Below the pieces are notes generated by a model. The model was not told the DNA's origin and made no database searches. It saw nothing but the letters and a program-made list of their open reading frames with translations. Of a DNA stretch of 64,000 nt, positions 44,770 to 52,890 are shown in pieces. This DNA is from Herbinix sp. (GTDB lineage Bacteria > Bacillota > Clostridia > Lachnospirales > Lachnospiraceae). The stretch lies in NCBI GenBank assembly GCA_029238935.1, contig JAQZBN010000004.1, forward strand, positions 117,719-181,718. The letters are read 5' to 3'. Position numbers and translations under genes: made by a program. Each line of letters starts with the position of its first letter. The first letter of the stretch is position 1.

Positions 44770-45231
44770 TTATTTTTCCTCTTGCTTTTTTAACCAGGAA
44801 CTAAGCTCGTTTATTTCTTCCTCACTCAGTTTGTTATTTCCCGAGAATGCATTCACTAATTGAAATAACGAATTATCGTGATATCGTTCTACAAAAAGTG
44901 TTGTTTCATATTGGATATAGTCCTCCTGTTTTACGCTGGGATAATAGGTACGTTCCTTTCCTAACTTTTCGCTACGCAAAAATCCTCGCTCTGTTAATCG
45001 ATTCAATAAACTGACTAATGTCTGCAATTTCCATCCTTTTTCATTGCCAAGTTGATTCATTAGTGTTGTAGTTGTTACTGGCGGTATGTTTCTCCATACC
45101 ACTGACATAACTTCAAACTCAGTCTCCGGTAACCTTGTTAAGTAATCAATAGATTTCTCAATATTACCTTCCGTCTGATGATTTGTACTACTTTTCGTAC
45201 TATTCTCTTTTGTCAGTTTTCCTCTCTTCAT
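44770..45231 (-). CDS. BlaI/MecI-family repressor
   Basis: The winged helix has PETEFEVMSVVWRNIPPVTT, LQTLVSLLNRLTERGFLRSE and GKERTYYPSVKQEDYIQYET, the BlaI pattern, ending in the dimer domain SGNNKLSEEEINELSSWLKK. In the family the partner protease triggers cleavage of the repressor when the sensor binds its ligand. Length 153. It leads the operon with the M56 sensor, behind two operator-like sites. Confidence 0.93.
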   Translation of the reverse strand: MKRGKLTKENSTKSSTNHQTEGNIEKSIDYLTRLPETEFEVMSVVWRNIPPVTTTTLMNQLGNEKGWKLQTLVSLLNRLTERGFLRSEKLGKERTYYPSVKQEDYIQYETTLFVERYHDNSLFQLVNAFSGNNKLSEEEINELSSWLKKQEEK

Positions 45232-45259
45232 ATTCTCACCTCCTATAATATTAATAATC

Positions 45260-45308
45260 TACATTTGTCTATAATATATAATATACAATTGTCTAGAATG
45301 ATTGTCAA
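45260..45308 (-). promoter_or_regulatory. blaI promoter with two BlaI-type operators
   Basis: Minus-strand TTGACA (45303-45308), 17 bp spacer, TATATT (45280-45285). TACATTTGTCTA at 45260-45271 and TACAATTGTCTA at 45284-45295 (plus-strand reading) are copies 24 bp apart, each with an ACAnnTGT core like BlaI/CopY sites. One overlaps the -10. Confidence 0.85.
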
Positions 45309-45486
45309 CTACTTTTTTTATTTAGTGCACTAAGCGTCAGTTCGAGATCTTATTCCCTGTTCAATCATCAAAACACTTTACAAAATATCGAACACAAAGA
45401 GACAAATTACAATAGTATAGAGAACCAAATCTGTATCCTTCTGTTTTTTGATAACATATCTTTCGATACATTAACTAGTATTTCGC
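45309..45486. other. Intergenic sequence upstream of the Rrf2 fragment
   Basis: AT-rich, no gene seen. Together with 45596-45836 it makes up most of the gap before the second sigma gene. Confidence 0.5.
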
Positions 45487-45595
45487 ACATTTCAAGGTAT
45501 CTCGGAAACTTATTTATCAAAGATATATGCGATATTAAGTAAATCAAGTATTATTAAAATTGATACCCAATGTGAAAAGGGGTATGCCCAGTGGA
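45487..45595 (+). pseudogene. Fragment of an Rrf2-family gene
   Basis: Bases from 45487 are nearly the same as 42368-42475 inside the Rrf2 gene (shared CATTTCAAGGTATCTCGGAA and ACTTATTTATCAAAG), coding FQGISETYLSKIYAILSKSS. There is no start codon or HTH beginning, and after KGYA the sequence diverges. It is a leftover of a duplication or of a lost paralogue. Confidence 0.85.
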
Positions 45596-45836
45596 AAAAA
45601 TATATTGACGTTGTGTCTCAAGGTAATGTAATTAGCTATTATACGTAACCATAATCTCTTATGGTTACAGCAAATATAATACCCGCAACTTTGTACAAAT
45701 AAGATGTGAAGGTTAGCGCTTTATGTATATAATTAACCCTGTAACAGATTCGGTTGATAAAAATTAGTTTGATGTTGCATCCGGATGAAACTTTTTCCAA
45801 AAAACTTCAGTATTGATAGATGAAAGGAGGGTTCGA

Positions 45837-46388
45837 ATGGACGATTGTACAGTCATAAAACGGTTAAAACAGAACAAAGAAAAAGCGCTTGAGACACTAA
45901 TGGTACGCTACACTTCCTATGTTGTTTCCATTATTGTAAGAATAGGTGGCCACCTATTATCCAGCCAGGATGTTGAAGAAATTGCTTCTGATGTGTTTTA
46001 TGCTATATGGAAAAGACGCGAAAGTCTTATTGAAGTAGATAGCTTGAAACCCTATATCGCGCAAATTGCAAGAAATATGACTAAGACACGGTTAAATCAA
46101 ACACGGGAAGAAACGCCTTTGGATGATGATATTCTTGTCATTCACTCTGAAGACATTGACGAACAACTGATTCAAAAGGAGCAAATAAAATATCTCCATG
46201 AAACAATATCACAGTTCCATTTTCCCGATAAGGATATACTACTTGCTTATTACTTTTGGAATTATAAATTAACTGATATTGCAAAGCAATTCGAATTGCC
46301 GCTATCCACGATTAAATCAAAACTCTATCGAGGCCGCTGTGAACTTGTAAAAAGATTTGAAGAAGGAGGCTATCATTATGAAGCATGA
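45837..46388 (+). CDS. ECF-type sigma-70 factor, second copy type
   Basis: Region 2 spans ALETLMVRYTSYVVSIIVRI to DVEEIASDVFYAIWKRRESL and region 4 spans FPDKDILLAYYFWNYKLTDI to LPLSTIKSKLYRGRCELVKR. Length 183. The frame reaches a TTG at 45813, but GAAAGGAGGGTTCGA directly before the ATG at 45837 fixes the start. Followed by an overlapping anti-sigma gene. Differs enough from the factor at 40278 that it is not a recent duplicate. Confidence 0.92.
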   Translation: MDDCTVIKRLKQNKEKALETLMVRYTSYVVSIIVRIGGHLLSSQDVEEIASDVFYAIWKRRESLIEVDSLKPYIAQIARNMTKTRLNQTREETPLDDDILVIHSEDIDEQLIQKEQIKYLHETISQFHFPDKDILLAYYFWNYKLTDIAKQFELPLSTIKSKLYRGRCELVKRFEEGGYHYEA

Positions 46389-47463
46389 GATTTATTTACA
46401 TCAATTATTTAATACATTAAACCCAGAAGATATACCAGGAGAAGAGAATTCCGATCTAACTAATCATATCAATACCGATCGAATACTTCAACTAACCCTG
46501 GAAAAAGTACAGAATGAAAAAAAGGCAGCGTTTCCTATTCAAAGGCATTTGCTTAGAGTAGCCATGGCTGCATGTATTGTATTGTGTATCAGCGGTGCAA
46601 CCGTATTTGCTGCAACAAATGAAACAGTACGTGAAACCCTTAGTGACTTACTTGGTATATCACAAACAGAAATTCTGACTGTGGGAAAAAATATAGCAAA
46701 TAAAGATTATAAGCTCACAGTACACGAGATTGCTTGCGATTCCTACGCCGGTATTGTAACGATATCTGTGGAAGCATTGAGTTCAAACGCTATGAAGACT
46801 TTTTTGGATGATAATATTATAGAAAAATTAGGCCATTTAGGTTCAGTCGGTTATGGTCTTAGGGAGTTGGATGATTTACGGACTGATGATACGAGATATT
46901 TTTCATATTGCTTTAATGTAAGTAATACGAGATACCTAGAGGATGGTTTAACCTTCTCCATGATCGGAATCTCGAAAGAGATAAAGATACCAATTACTCA
47001 GACCGTAAAGTTAACAGAAATAGATATTGATGTTCCCTCAATGAATGGCTATCCTGCTTCCTATCAGAAGTTATACTATTCTGAACTAGGCTTTACTCTG
47101 TTAGGTAAATCAGAAAATGAATGGGTAAATAAAAACTGTAATATTAATCTTGAGTTTAAGGATGGAAGTACGAGTCATTTCTATCGTTATTATGATGAAC
47201 AAAAGAATAACATATTTAATAGCGAAATTAGTTCCTCAGAATCTCACGCTATTAAGAACGGTATGGAAACATCCATCACAAGTTCTAGTGACGTTACAAC
47301 CTATAACGACCCTATCATTGACTTTGATAGTGAATGGTTTTCAGGAAGAGGAAACTCTTGTACTACGAGTAGCGTAACTACTATATTTAGTTTCTCCAAA
47401 AAAATGGAATGGTCCACAGTAAAATCAATTGTTGTTAATGGTATTACAATCAGAATTAAATAG
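46378..47463 (+). CDS. Membrane anti-sigma factor, DUF4179-like
   Basis: About 60 cytoplasmic residues, one membrane helix (LLRVAMAACIVLCISGATVF), then NETVRETLSDLLGISQTEIL and a long beta-rich outside domain with Ser/Thr-rich stretches. The order matches the protein at 39170-40291. The ATG at 46378 has GAAGGAGG upstream and overlaps the sigma stop by 11 bp, so the two are co-translated. Length 361. Partner assignment is by overlap; the signal is unknown. Confidence 0.83.
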   Translation: MKHEIYLHQLFNTLNPEDIPGEENSDLTNHINTDRILQLTLEKVQNEKKAAFPIQRHLLRVAMAACIVLCISGATVFAATNETVRETLSDLLGISQTEILTVGKNIANKDYKLTVHEIACDSYAGIVTISVEALSSNAMKTFLDDNIIEKLGHLGSVGYGLRELDDLRTDDTRYFSYCFNVSNTRYLEDGLTFSMIGISKEIKIPITQTVKLTEIDIDVPSMNGYPASYQKLYYSELGFTLLGKSENEWVNKNCNINLEFKDGSTSHFYRYYDEQKNNIFNSEISSSESHAIKNGMETSITSSSDVTTYNDPIIDFDSEWFSGRGNSCTTSSVTTIFSFSKKMEWSTVKSIVVNGITIRIK

Positions 47464-47534
47464 TATTCGAGATTGAGATCTTCGCTCTCCGTATATCATA
47501 GAAGATGTAGATCCTATTTTTTATTCATCTGACA

Positions 47535-47575
47535 TAAACAGCCTTTATCTATTGATCGATAAAGGCTGTATTCTG
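47535..47575. terminator. Terminator-like hairpin after the sigma/anti-sigma pair
   Basis: CAGCCTTTATC pairs with GATAAAGGCTG around a short TATTGATC loop. The T run is weak. Confidence 0.6.
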
Positions 47576-47582
47576 GCTTTAC

Positions 47583-47730
47583 TTATTTCATACTTTCAAA
47601 ATTATTCATATCAAATCTTTCTTCATCCAATACGATTGCAGTAATCTCCACAACCGGAAACGGTTTGTTAAACATAATACAGGAATGACAATATACCATT
47701 CTCTCTTCATTTAATACACCGTAAAACATT
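47583..47730 (-). pseudogene. C-terminal fragment of a DUF4179-type anti-sigma gene
   Basis: The minus strand reads GVLNEERMVYCHSCIMFNKP, then VVEITAIVLDEERFDMNNFE and a stop at 47583. This matches the last 50 residues of the intact protein at 39170-40291 (GVLSEEGMVYCHSYIMFDKP ... ITAIVFHDEKFDMNN). Nothing homologous continues upstream. It lies back to back with a living anti-sigma gene of the other pair, so it may mark a lost third pair. Confidence 0.85.
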
Positions 47731-47769
47731 ATATAAGTACTTTGCCATATCTTTGAGTGTCTTTGGCAT

Positions 47770-48246
47770 TTATTTTACTTCTTTCTTCGTAAAGTCAACT
47801 TTATACTGCCATTCACCGTATTTTTTGTCGTTATCAGTTATCGTTCCTTCCGTAAGAGTGATTCGCAGAACAATTGAGGTAGGGTTGTCTTCGTCGCCAT
47901 GTGCATCGAACCATGGGAAGATTTTTTTCATCTTCATTCTTGTTTGCGCGTTCCTCTCATCCTTTACCCAACCGAGATTTTCAGCCGTTCCTTGAGCAGC
48001 AAACAAGTCTAACCCACAGATGGAAATCTCGTTGTTTTTCCCAATTTCCAGTATTTTATTTTTATTCGCATCTGTAGAAACATAAAACACGCCGTCTTCA
48101 TAATAAGCATCAACCATACGGACAACAGGACGGGGATTGCCGACAGTGTTCGGGGACAATGCAATCGTTGCAAGAGCAACAAGGTTGTCCTTTCCGTTTC
48201 CGCAGTATTCTTCCATAAGTTTCATTGCATTTTCATACTTGTTCAT
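47770..48246 (-). CDS. Pyridoxamine 5'-phosphate oxidase family protein
   Basis: A 158-residue split-barrel protein: NLVALATIALSPNTVGNPRP, VVRMVDAYYEDGVFYVSTDA, NKNKILEIGKNNEISICGLD, ending in WQYKVDFTKKEVK. It resembles the general FMN- or F420-binding stress-type group rather than PdxH. Ribosome site TGGAGGAA. It lies 97 bp downstream of a MerR regulator in the same direction, with no clear promoter between, and may be co-transcribed with it. Confidence 0.88.
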   Translation of the reverse strand: MNKYENAMKLMEEYCGNGKDNLVALATIALSPNTVGNPRPVVRMVDAYYEDGVFYVSTDANKNKILEIGKNNEISICGLDLFAAQGTAENLGWVKDERNAQTRMKMKKIFPWFDAHGDEDNPTSIVLRITLTEGTITDNDKKYGEWQYKVDFTKKEVK

Positions 48247-48343
48247 GATAATTCCTCCATTTAATTTTTTATTTCCCTATGGGTTCAATTCATACTTTGC
48301 ATTTCGCGATTACCTTACTAATACATGAGCAATTCCTTATTTC

Positions 48344-49324
48344 TTAAATTCCTTCTTTTAGCTTGATTGGAAAATATCTTTGCATTTGTTTATAGCCAAG
48401 TCCTCTTTCTATGTCTTGATAGGAAGCATCTCTTCCAGCTTCATATAAATAAGGCATATTGAACATAACCTTGCGGCCTTTGTCAAGTTCAAAATTTGTG
48501 CTTTCAATCCACCTACGAACTTTGTCTTCCACCTTGTTTATGCTCTCGTTATCTTCGTCAATACTGACTGCCATAGCGTATAAGCCTCCCGGAAAATCAA
48601 ACAATTTAAAAGGGCTTACATCCTCATTGGTTACATCATCCTTAACGGCACAGATCCATTCCGCTTTGTCATTTTTAGACAGCAAAAAATCAAAACAATC
48701 GAAAATCACACTCTTGTACAAATGGCAATACTGCCACAATTGGTACATATATCCGCCTTCTTTGAACATTTCTCCCCAGGGTTGGTCGCCGCAGGTTACC
48801 GCTTTGAATCCCGGTATCCTGACGACCATGATATCAGGAATTTTTTTATCTAACTTTTCCGTTATTTCAATCAAGCGGTTTATATTGGAAGGCTTGCCGA
48901 TATAATCAATGCTTATCAATTGTGTTTCAATCTCTTTCGCCTTGTTATACAGCAGTTTTATATCGCTTTTGTCTGCAAAGTTCACTTGTTCTATTTCCCG
49001 CATAAAATCCAGCACGATTTCTTTCAACTCATGCAAAAGCGCAACCTCGTCGTCTATGCTCTGTACTTTTTTCCCCAGCACTTCTAAAACTATTTCAGAA
49101 CCGGAAGTGTTGAATACACGTTGAATGTCTCTTATGCTAATATTCAACTTACGTAATATGAGTATTTGTTCAAGTCGCCTAACAGCGTTTTCATCGTACA
49201 TTCTATATGTATAGTCATCACTTCGGGTGCTGGACAGCAATCCCATGTCCTCATAGTAGCGCAGTGTACGGGCTGTAATGTTATATTTGCTTGACACATC
49301 TTTGATTTTAAATAGGTTGTTCAT
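48344..49324 (-). CDS. MerR-family regulator with GyrI-like effector domain
   Basis: Winged helix NNLFKIKDVSSKYNITARTL, RYYEDMGLLSSTRSDDYTYR and RRLEQILILRKLNISIRDIQ, then a dimer helix and a GyrI-type ligand domain (about residues 160-326; VVRIPGFKAVTCGDQPWGEM, FDFPGGLYAMAVSIDEDNES). It is an intact relative of the broken gene at 5185-6452. Such proteins bind drugs or other hydrophobic compounds and activate over-spaced promoters. It has its own 19-bp spacer promoter. Confidence 0.92.
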   Translation of the reverse strand: MNNLFKIKDVSSKYNITARTLRYYEDMGLLSSTRSDDYTYRMYDENAVRRLEQILILRKLNISIRDIQRVFNTSGSEIVLEVLGKKVQSIDDEVALLHELKEIVLDFMREIEQVNFADKSDIKLLYNKAKEIETQLISIDYIGKPSNINRLIEITEKLDKKIPDIMVVRIPGFKAVTCGDQPWGEMFKEGGYMYQLWQYCHLYKSVIFDCFDFLLSKNDKAEWICAVKDDVTNEDVSPFKLFDFPGGLYAMAVSIDEDNESINKVEDKVRRWIESTNFELDKGRKVMFNMPYLYEAGRDASYQDIERGLGYKQMQRYFPIKLKEGI

Positions 49325-49360
49325 GTGTTTCCACCTCTTTTCTAAATTCTGGATAAATTT

Positions 49361-49391
49361 AGTATAAAGGATTCCCCAAAGGAAGAGTCAA
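49361..49391 (-). promoter_or_regulatory. MerR-type promoter with 19-bp spacer
   Basis: Minus-strand TTGACT (49386-49391) and TATACT (49361-49366) are 19 bp apart, with TTCC/GGAA inverted in the spacer (49372-49384). It has the same -35, -10 and spacing as the promoter at 5120-5150. Confidence 0.83.
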
Positions 49392-49833
49392 GAGGTAATC
49401 CTATTTTTCTGTAAAAAATGTAAATTTTCTCTCTTATTGAGAAACGATATAAACTGTAGATAACATTTTCTATCAGATTTAACCATAATTTACTAGTATT
49501 CTATGGGAATTATACTCAAAAAAAATAAAATAGACAATATACATTTCCCCCACCGATAATGCCAGAATGATGTATACAATACAACACTCTGGCATGTTAC
49601 GATTCAGGAAAACAATCATTCCAAAGAAGATTATGACGAAAGGGGGTATAAATATCCAGAATTGGACGCTTGCCAACATTGGGCAAAGGTTCCATCACAC
49701 GCACTCAAGGATATGTTCGCAGCCGAACTCAAACAAATCATAATAGAAGAAGCAAAAAAGTGATAGAAGAAATGAGCATAGAAAATATTGAAAAATTATT
49801 ACCAAGCACAAATCAAATATGTTGACTCACCGC
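49392..49833. other. Intergenic stretch with a possible decayed reading frame
   Basis: Plus-strand bases about 49590-49760 read HSKEDYDERGYKYPELDACQ, then HWAKVPSHALKDMFAAELKQ and IIIEEAKK before a stop. The composition looks protein-like, but there is no start or ribosome site and I do not recognise it. It may be the tail of a lost gene. Confidence 0.35.
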
Positions 49834-49861
49834 TTGACAACCCTCAATTTCATGTTATACT
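49834..49861 (+). promoter_or_regulatory. Strong promoter with extended -10
   Basis: TTGACA at 49834-49839, 16 bp spacer, TGTTATACT with TATACT at 49856-49861. Confidence 0.75.
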
Positions 49862-49867
49862 AATAAG

Positions 49868-50010
49868 GTCGCAAATCCTTATAAATCAGGGCTTGCATCA
49901 ATTTACCATCGTGTGTTCGAGACCTTCCACACGTAAAACAAAACATTAGGAGTAGCTCTTTTGTCTGATTTTATCAGCCTTTATCCTTCCCATGGATGAA
50001 GGCTTTTTAT
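49868..50010 (+). ncRNA. Candidate small RNA between promoter and terminator
   Basis: A strong promoter and a terminator about 140 bases apart enclose no frame with a proper ribosome site. The transcript contains CGTGTG/CACACG around TTCGAGACCTTC (about 49910-49933) and ends at AGCCTTTATCC/GGATGAAGGCT followed by Ts (49976-50008). I know no matching family. It could also be a short read-through leader. Confidence 0.4.
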
Positions 50011-50112
50011 ATAATTTACGTTTTCTCTGTTTTTATCTGGTTCCATCCGAAAATGATCGAGTTGAGTCAAAAAATTGAGTCAAAAAAGGGACTAAGCTCA
50101 GTCCCTTGTCAT
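49958..50112. repeat. Dispersed noncoding repeat, copy B
   Basis: Similar to 42800-42975 along its length, with the same order of two hairpins. The second (50086-50107, AAGGGACT/AGTCCCTT) is the likely terminator of the minus-strand gene at 50149. Confidence 0.75.
50086..50107 (-). terminator. Terminator of the ParA-linked operon
   Basis: AAGGGACT pairs with AGTCCCTT around AAGCTC, with an A run on the left that gives Ts on the minus strand. Confidence 0.8.
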
Positions 50113-50148
50113 AACATAATTATAAACAGCTTTGTATACTTGCCAACT

Positions 50149-50646
50149 TTAGTTATCTTTTACTATAATCTTACTCCAATTTTCTAGATTATTTTCGTTC
50201 ACATTAATTGTTTTCATTTGAATACTACGCTCAAATTCTATAATATCCTCTCTGGATAAGTTAGCTAGAGACCTACCTATTTCAGATAAAATACTTTCTT
50301 TATTATCTCCAAAATTAACTTGACTTGGATACTGCTTCATTTCTAAAAATTCCATGAAGCTACTCACTATAGTCATAGTATCATAATGATTACTAGATAA
50401 AATCTTAATTATCCTTTTAATTACTGTCTTTTTTTCTCTATCTGTATTTAATAGAATTTCATCAATATGATTTTTTTTCTTATTGGGGCCTCCTGCATTG
50501 ACTGCTTTCCCCTCTGCAAACAAAATCCAATCATTAAGTTGTTTTTTATTTTTCACTAAATAATTTAAGCAATATTCTATTTCATCGTAATCATATTTCA
50601 CAAGTAATCCGAGTAATTCCTTAAGTAATTTATTTTCATTTTCCAA
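50149..50646 (-). CDS. Unknown protein downstream of a ParA-like gene
   Basis: A 165-residue, charged, mostly helical protein (NKLLKELLGLLVKYDYDEIE at the start; SREDIIEFERSIQMKTINVN near the end). I do not recognise a domain. It starts 3 bp after the parA-like gene, in the place where a ParB-type or other partner would sit, but shows no ParB motif. Role unknown; possibly a plasmid-type partition or element-maintenance factor. Confidence 0.65.
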   Translation of the reverse strand: MENENKLLKELLGLLVKYDYDEIEYCLNYLVKNKKQLNDWILFAEGKAVNAGGPNKKKNHIDEILLNTDREKKTVIKRIIKILSSNHYDTMTIVSSFMEFLEMKQYPSQVNFGDNKESILSEIGRSLANLSREDIIEFERSIQMKTINVNENNLENWSKIIVKDN

Positions 50647-50649
50647 TGC

Positions 50650-51456
50650 TTATACACCTGCCTTAATTCTAAATTCTTTCATAAAGTTAGTAAAATTTAC
50701 TTTTGTCCAATATCTTGCATAAGGTGTAGCTGAAATAGGCGCAGCCATTCTAGATCCTTTTGGATATGATCGTGAATATACAATTCTGCGATCAAATAAG
50801 GGAATTCCCATACGAGTACAAGTACGTACGATATCACTTACAGCATCATATCCTTCTGGTACATAGCCATCCTCTCCATTAATAACTGCACCAAGGATAC
50901 TAATTTGATGATCCGTGTTTCTTTTATTAAATTTATCTATGGATTCATATAACAAAGGCAATCCTATCGTACAGATATTCTGCCATTATTGGTATTAAAA
51001 TATAATCACTTATATAAAAAGCAGCTTCTGATATCGTTGACATTGTTGGAGGGCAATCCAAAATAATGCAATCGAAATTATTAATAATAGGCTTTAGCTT
51101 GTTTTCCAAAATGCTACATGCATTATTTACGGTCTGCATCGTTCTATATAATTCTAATTTTGAACAAATTATATGTAAATTTTTATTGTCTGGAACCTGT
51201 AATATATAATCTGTTACAGGTCTTATAGGTATATCATCGTTGCCTTCTTCTAATAATTCACGAATGGTAGGTATCTTCTCACGTATTATATATTGATAAT
51301 TTTTGTATCCTAATAAATACTGTGATAGATTAAATTGTGGATCTAAATCAATTAGCAAAACATTCTTATATTGACTTAATGCATGACCCAAATTCATAGA
51401 GATAGTTGTCTTCCCAACTCCCCTTTAAAATTCATAATAGTAATTATTTTTGTCAT
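50650..51456 (-). pseudogene. ParA/Soj-type ATPase, broken by two frameshifts
   Basis: The start MTKIITIMNFKG at 51456 (AGGAGT upstream) should continue GGVGKTTISMNLGHALSQYK, but one G is missing in the G run of the P-loop (about 51424), so the frame ends early. Pieces in the correct frames then give LLIDLDPQFNLSQYLLGYKN, FDCIILDCPPTMSTISEAAF and IPIMAEYL. A second shift at about 50962 stops the frame; homology resumes GLPLLYESIDKFNKRNTDHQ to the stop at 50650. All ParA motifs would be present if both shifts were repaired. Unless a sequence error, the product cannot bind ATP normally. Confidence 0.85.
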
Positions 51457-51650
51457 TTGTATGTACTCCTTATCTCTATATTTTCACTATAATTACATTC
51501 TTATATTATTGTATATCAAAAATTTATATTTTTCCATTATTTTCTTCGTAATGCTAGACTAAATACAATATACAATATAATTATTTAGCATCACCTGTAT
51601 ATCAATACTATAATTTATATAAGTCACGCACATCTTACCAAAAACAGATA

Positions 51651-51668
51651 AGGACTGTTTCCAGTCCT
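51651..51668 (-). terminator. Terminator after the integrase gene
   Basis: AGGACTG pairs with CAGTCCT around TTTC; minus-strand flank TATCTGTTTTTGG. Member of the same hairpin family as 42954 and 41022. Confidence 0.75.
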
Positions 51669-51677
51669 CCTCCTTTT

Positions 51678-52832
51678 CTAGAATACACCATTCAATTTTT
51701 CTACTTCAGAAATTTTTACATCTTCCATTACATGTCCATATAAGTCCATCGTAATAGCAAGCGACGAATGCCCTAATAAATCTTTTAAATTTTGGGGATT
51801 TATCCCATTTTCTATTGCCCTAGTAGCATATGTATGTCTAAGGGAATGGCAAGTAAATATTGGGCATTCAAAACCAGCATTCCTCATTTTATTCTGTATC
51901 ATATTTAATTCATTACTAATTCTATACCTCGATATTGGTGCTCCATCTGGCAGACAAAAAATATAATCATCCTGTTTACCTAACCCCTTTTCATCTGCCT
52001 GTTTTTTTATCGACTGCATATAATTATATAAATCCGTATTCATTGGTAATTCTCTAAGTGATGCCTTAGTTTTAGGTCTATCAAGATAATATCCTTGCCC
52101 TTCAATCCATATTAACGTATGATTAACATATATTTTTCTGCGTTCAAAATCTATGTCTTTCCAGCAGATTCCTTGTAATTCTCCCCTTCGCATCCCAGTC
52201 ATTAGCGCTACCTTAAAAAGAGAAAACAAGTAGCTTTCTTTCGAATATTCTTGAAATACATTTTGGATTCCTTTTGTTAACGCAACACTTTTCTTTTTTT
52301 CTTTTCCTTCTGGCAGTTCTGTATATTCCACCGGATTAAATTCTATCATTCGCTTTTTCATTGCCTTTACCAAACAACCGTTCAACGTAGCTGATACAAG
52401 TTTAATCATTCCTTTTGAAAATCCCCTATCGTCAAGTGAATTAAACAGCTCCTGTATGTCATCAACACTAACTTCCTTTAACTTCTTTTTACCAATGCCC
52501 TCACGAACATAGTAATTATAATGATTTGAGTAATTGCTATACGTTCCAATTTTCAACTTCTTTTTTTTGAACGTTTTTAAATAGTAATCAAACCAATCGT
52601 TTAATGTTTGCTCCTCTTTCTTTATCTCTTTGCCCGCCTTATTTACCTCTTTTCCTTCTTTTAAATCTTGTCTTAATTTATCTAAGGCTCGCTCCAATCG
52701 TCCAACATTAGTATCATATATGTAATACGCCTCTCCTTTATATGTTAACCTACCCAAATACCTGTCTTCATTCTTTCGATATGTAATACCTTTTGGTAAA
52801 TTCTCCACCTGCCTTGTTGATCTTTTAACCAT
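51678..52832 (-). CDS. Tyrosine recombinase/integrase of Tn916 type
   Basis: Integrates and excises a mobile element. The N-terminal arm-binding domain (GITYRKNEDRYLGRLTYKGE) is followed by a core-binding SAM-like domain and the catalytic domain with R215 (TGMRRGELQG), H329 and R332 (CHSLRHTYATRA), H355 (LLGHSS) and Tyr365 (DLYGHV). All catalytic residues are present. Length 384. The start follows AAAGGAG. Paired with the excisionase gene 58 bp upstream. Confidence 0.95.
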   Translation of the reverse strand: MVKRSTRQVENLPKGITYRKNEDRYLGRLTYKGEAYYIYDTNVGRLERALDKLRQDLKEGKEVNKAGKEIKKEEQTLNDWFDYYLKTFKKKKLKIGTYSNYSNHYNYYVREGIGKKKLKEVSVDDIQELFNSLDDRGFSKGMIKLVSATLNGCLVKAMKKRMIEFNPVEYTELPEGKEKKKSVALTKGIQNVFQEYSKESYLFSLFKVALMTGMRRGELQGICWKDIDFERRKIYVNHTLIWIEGQGYYLDRPKTKASLRELPMNTDLYNYMQSIKKQADEKGLGKQDDYIFCLPDGAPISRYRISNELNMIQNKMRNAGFECPIFTCHSLRHTYATRAIENGINPQNLKDLLGHSSLAITMDLYGHVMEDVKISEVEKLNGVF

Positions 52833-52855
52833 GTTTTTCTTCTCCTTTCAGTGTG

Positions 52856-52880
52856 GGGGAGGTTACCGCTGAACCTCCCC
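52856..52880 (-). promoter_or_regulatory. GC-rich hairpin between excisionase and integrase genes
   Basis: GGGGAGGTT pairs exactly with AACCTCCCC around ACCGCTG, unusually GC-rich for this region. There is no T run, so it is not a standard terminator; it may shape int translation or be a processing site. It lies just upstream of the int ribosome site on the minus strand. Confidence 0.6.
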
Positions 52881-52890
52881 AATGTCAAGC

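Noticed and set aside
49479..49679. 66-codon hydrophobic minus-strand frame
   Set aside because: Antisense to a more protein-like plus-strand frame; hydrophobicity follows from AT content; no convincing ribosome site.
49900..49940. tRNA-like T-arm (GTGTGTTCGAGACC) that could be an attachment site in a tRNA gene
   Set aside because: No acceptor stem, D-arm or anticodon arm can be folded around it, and no second copy was found.
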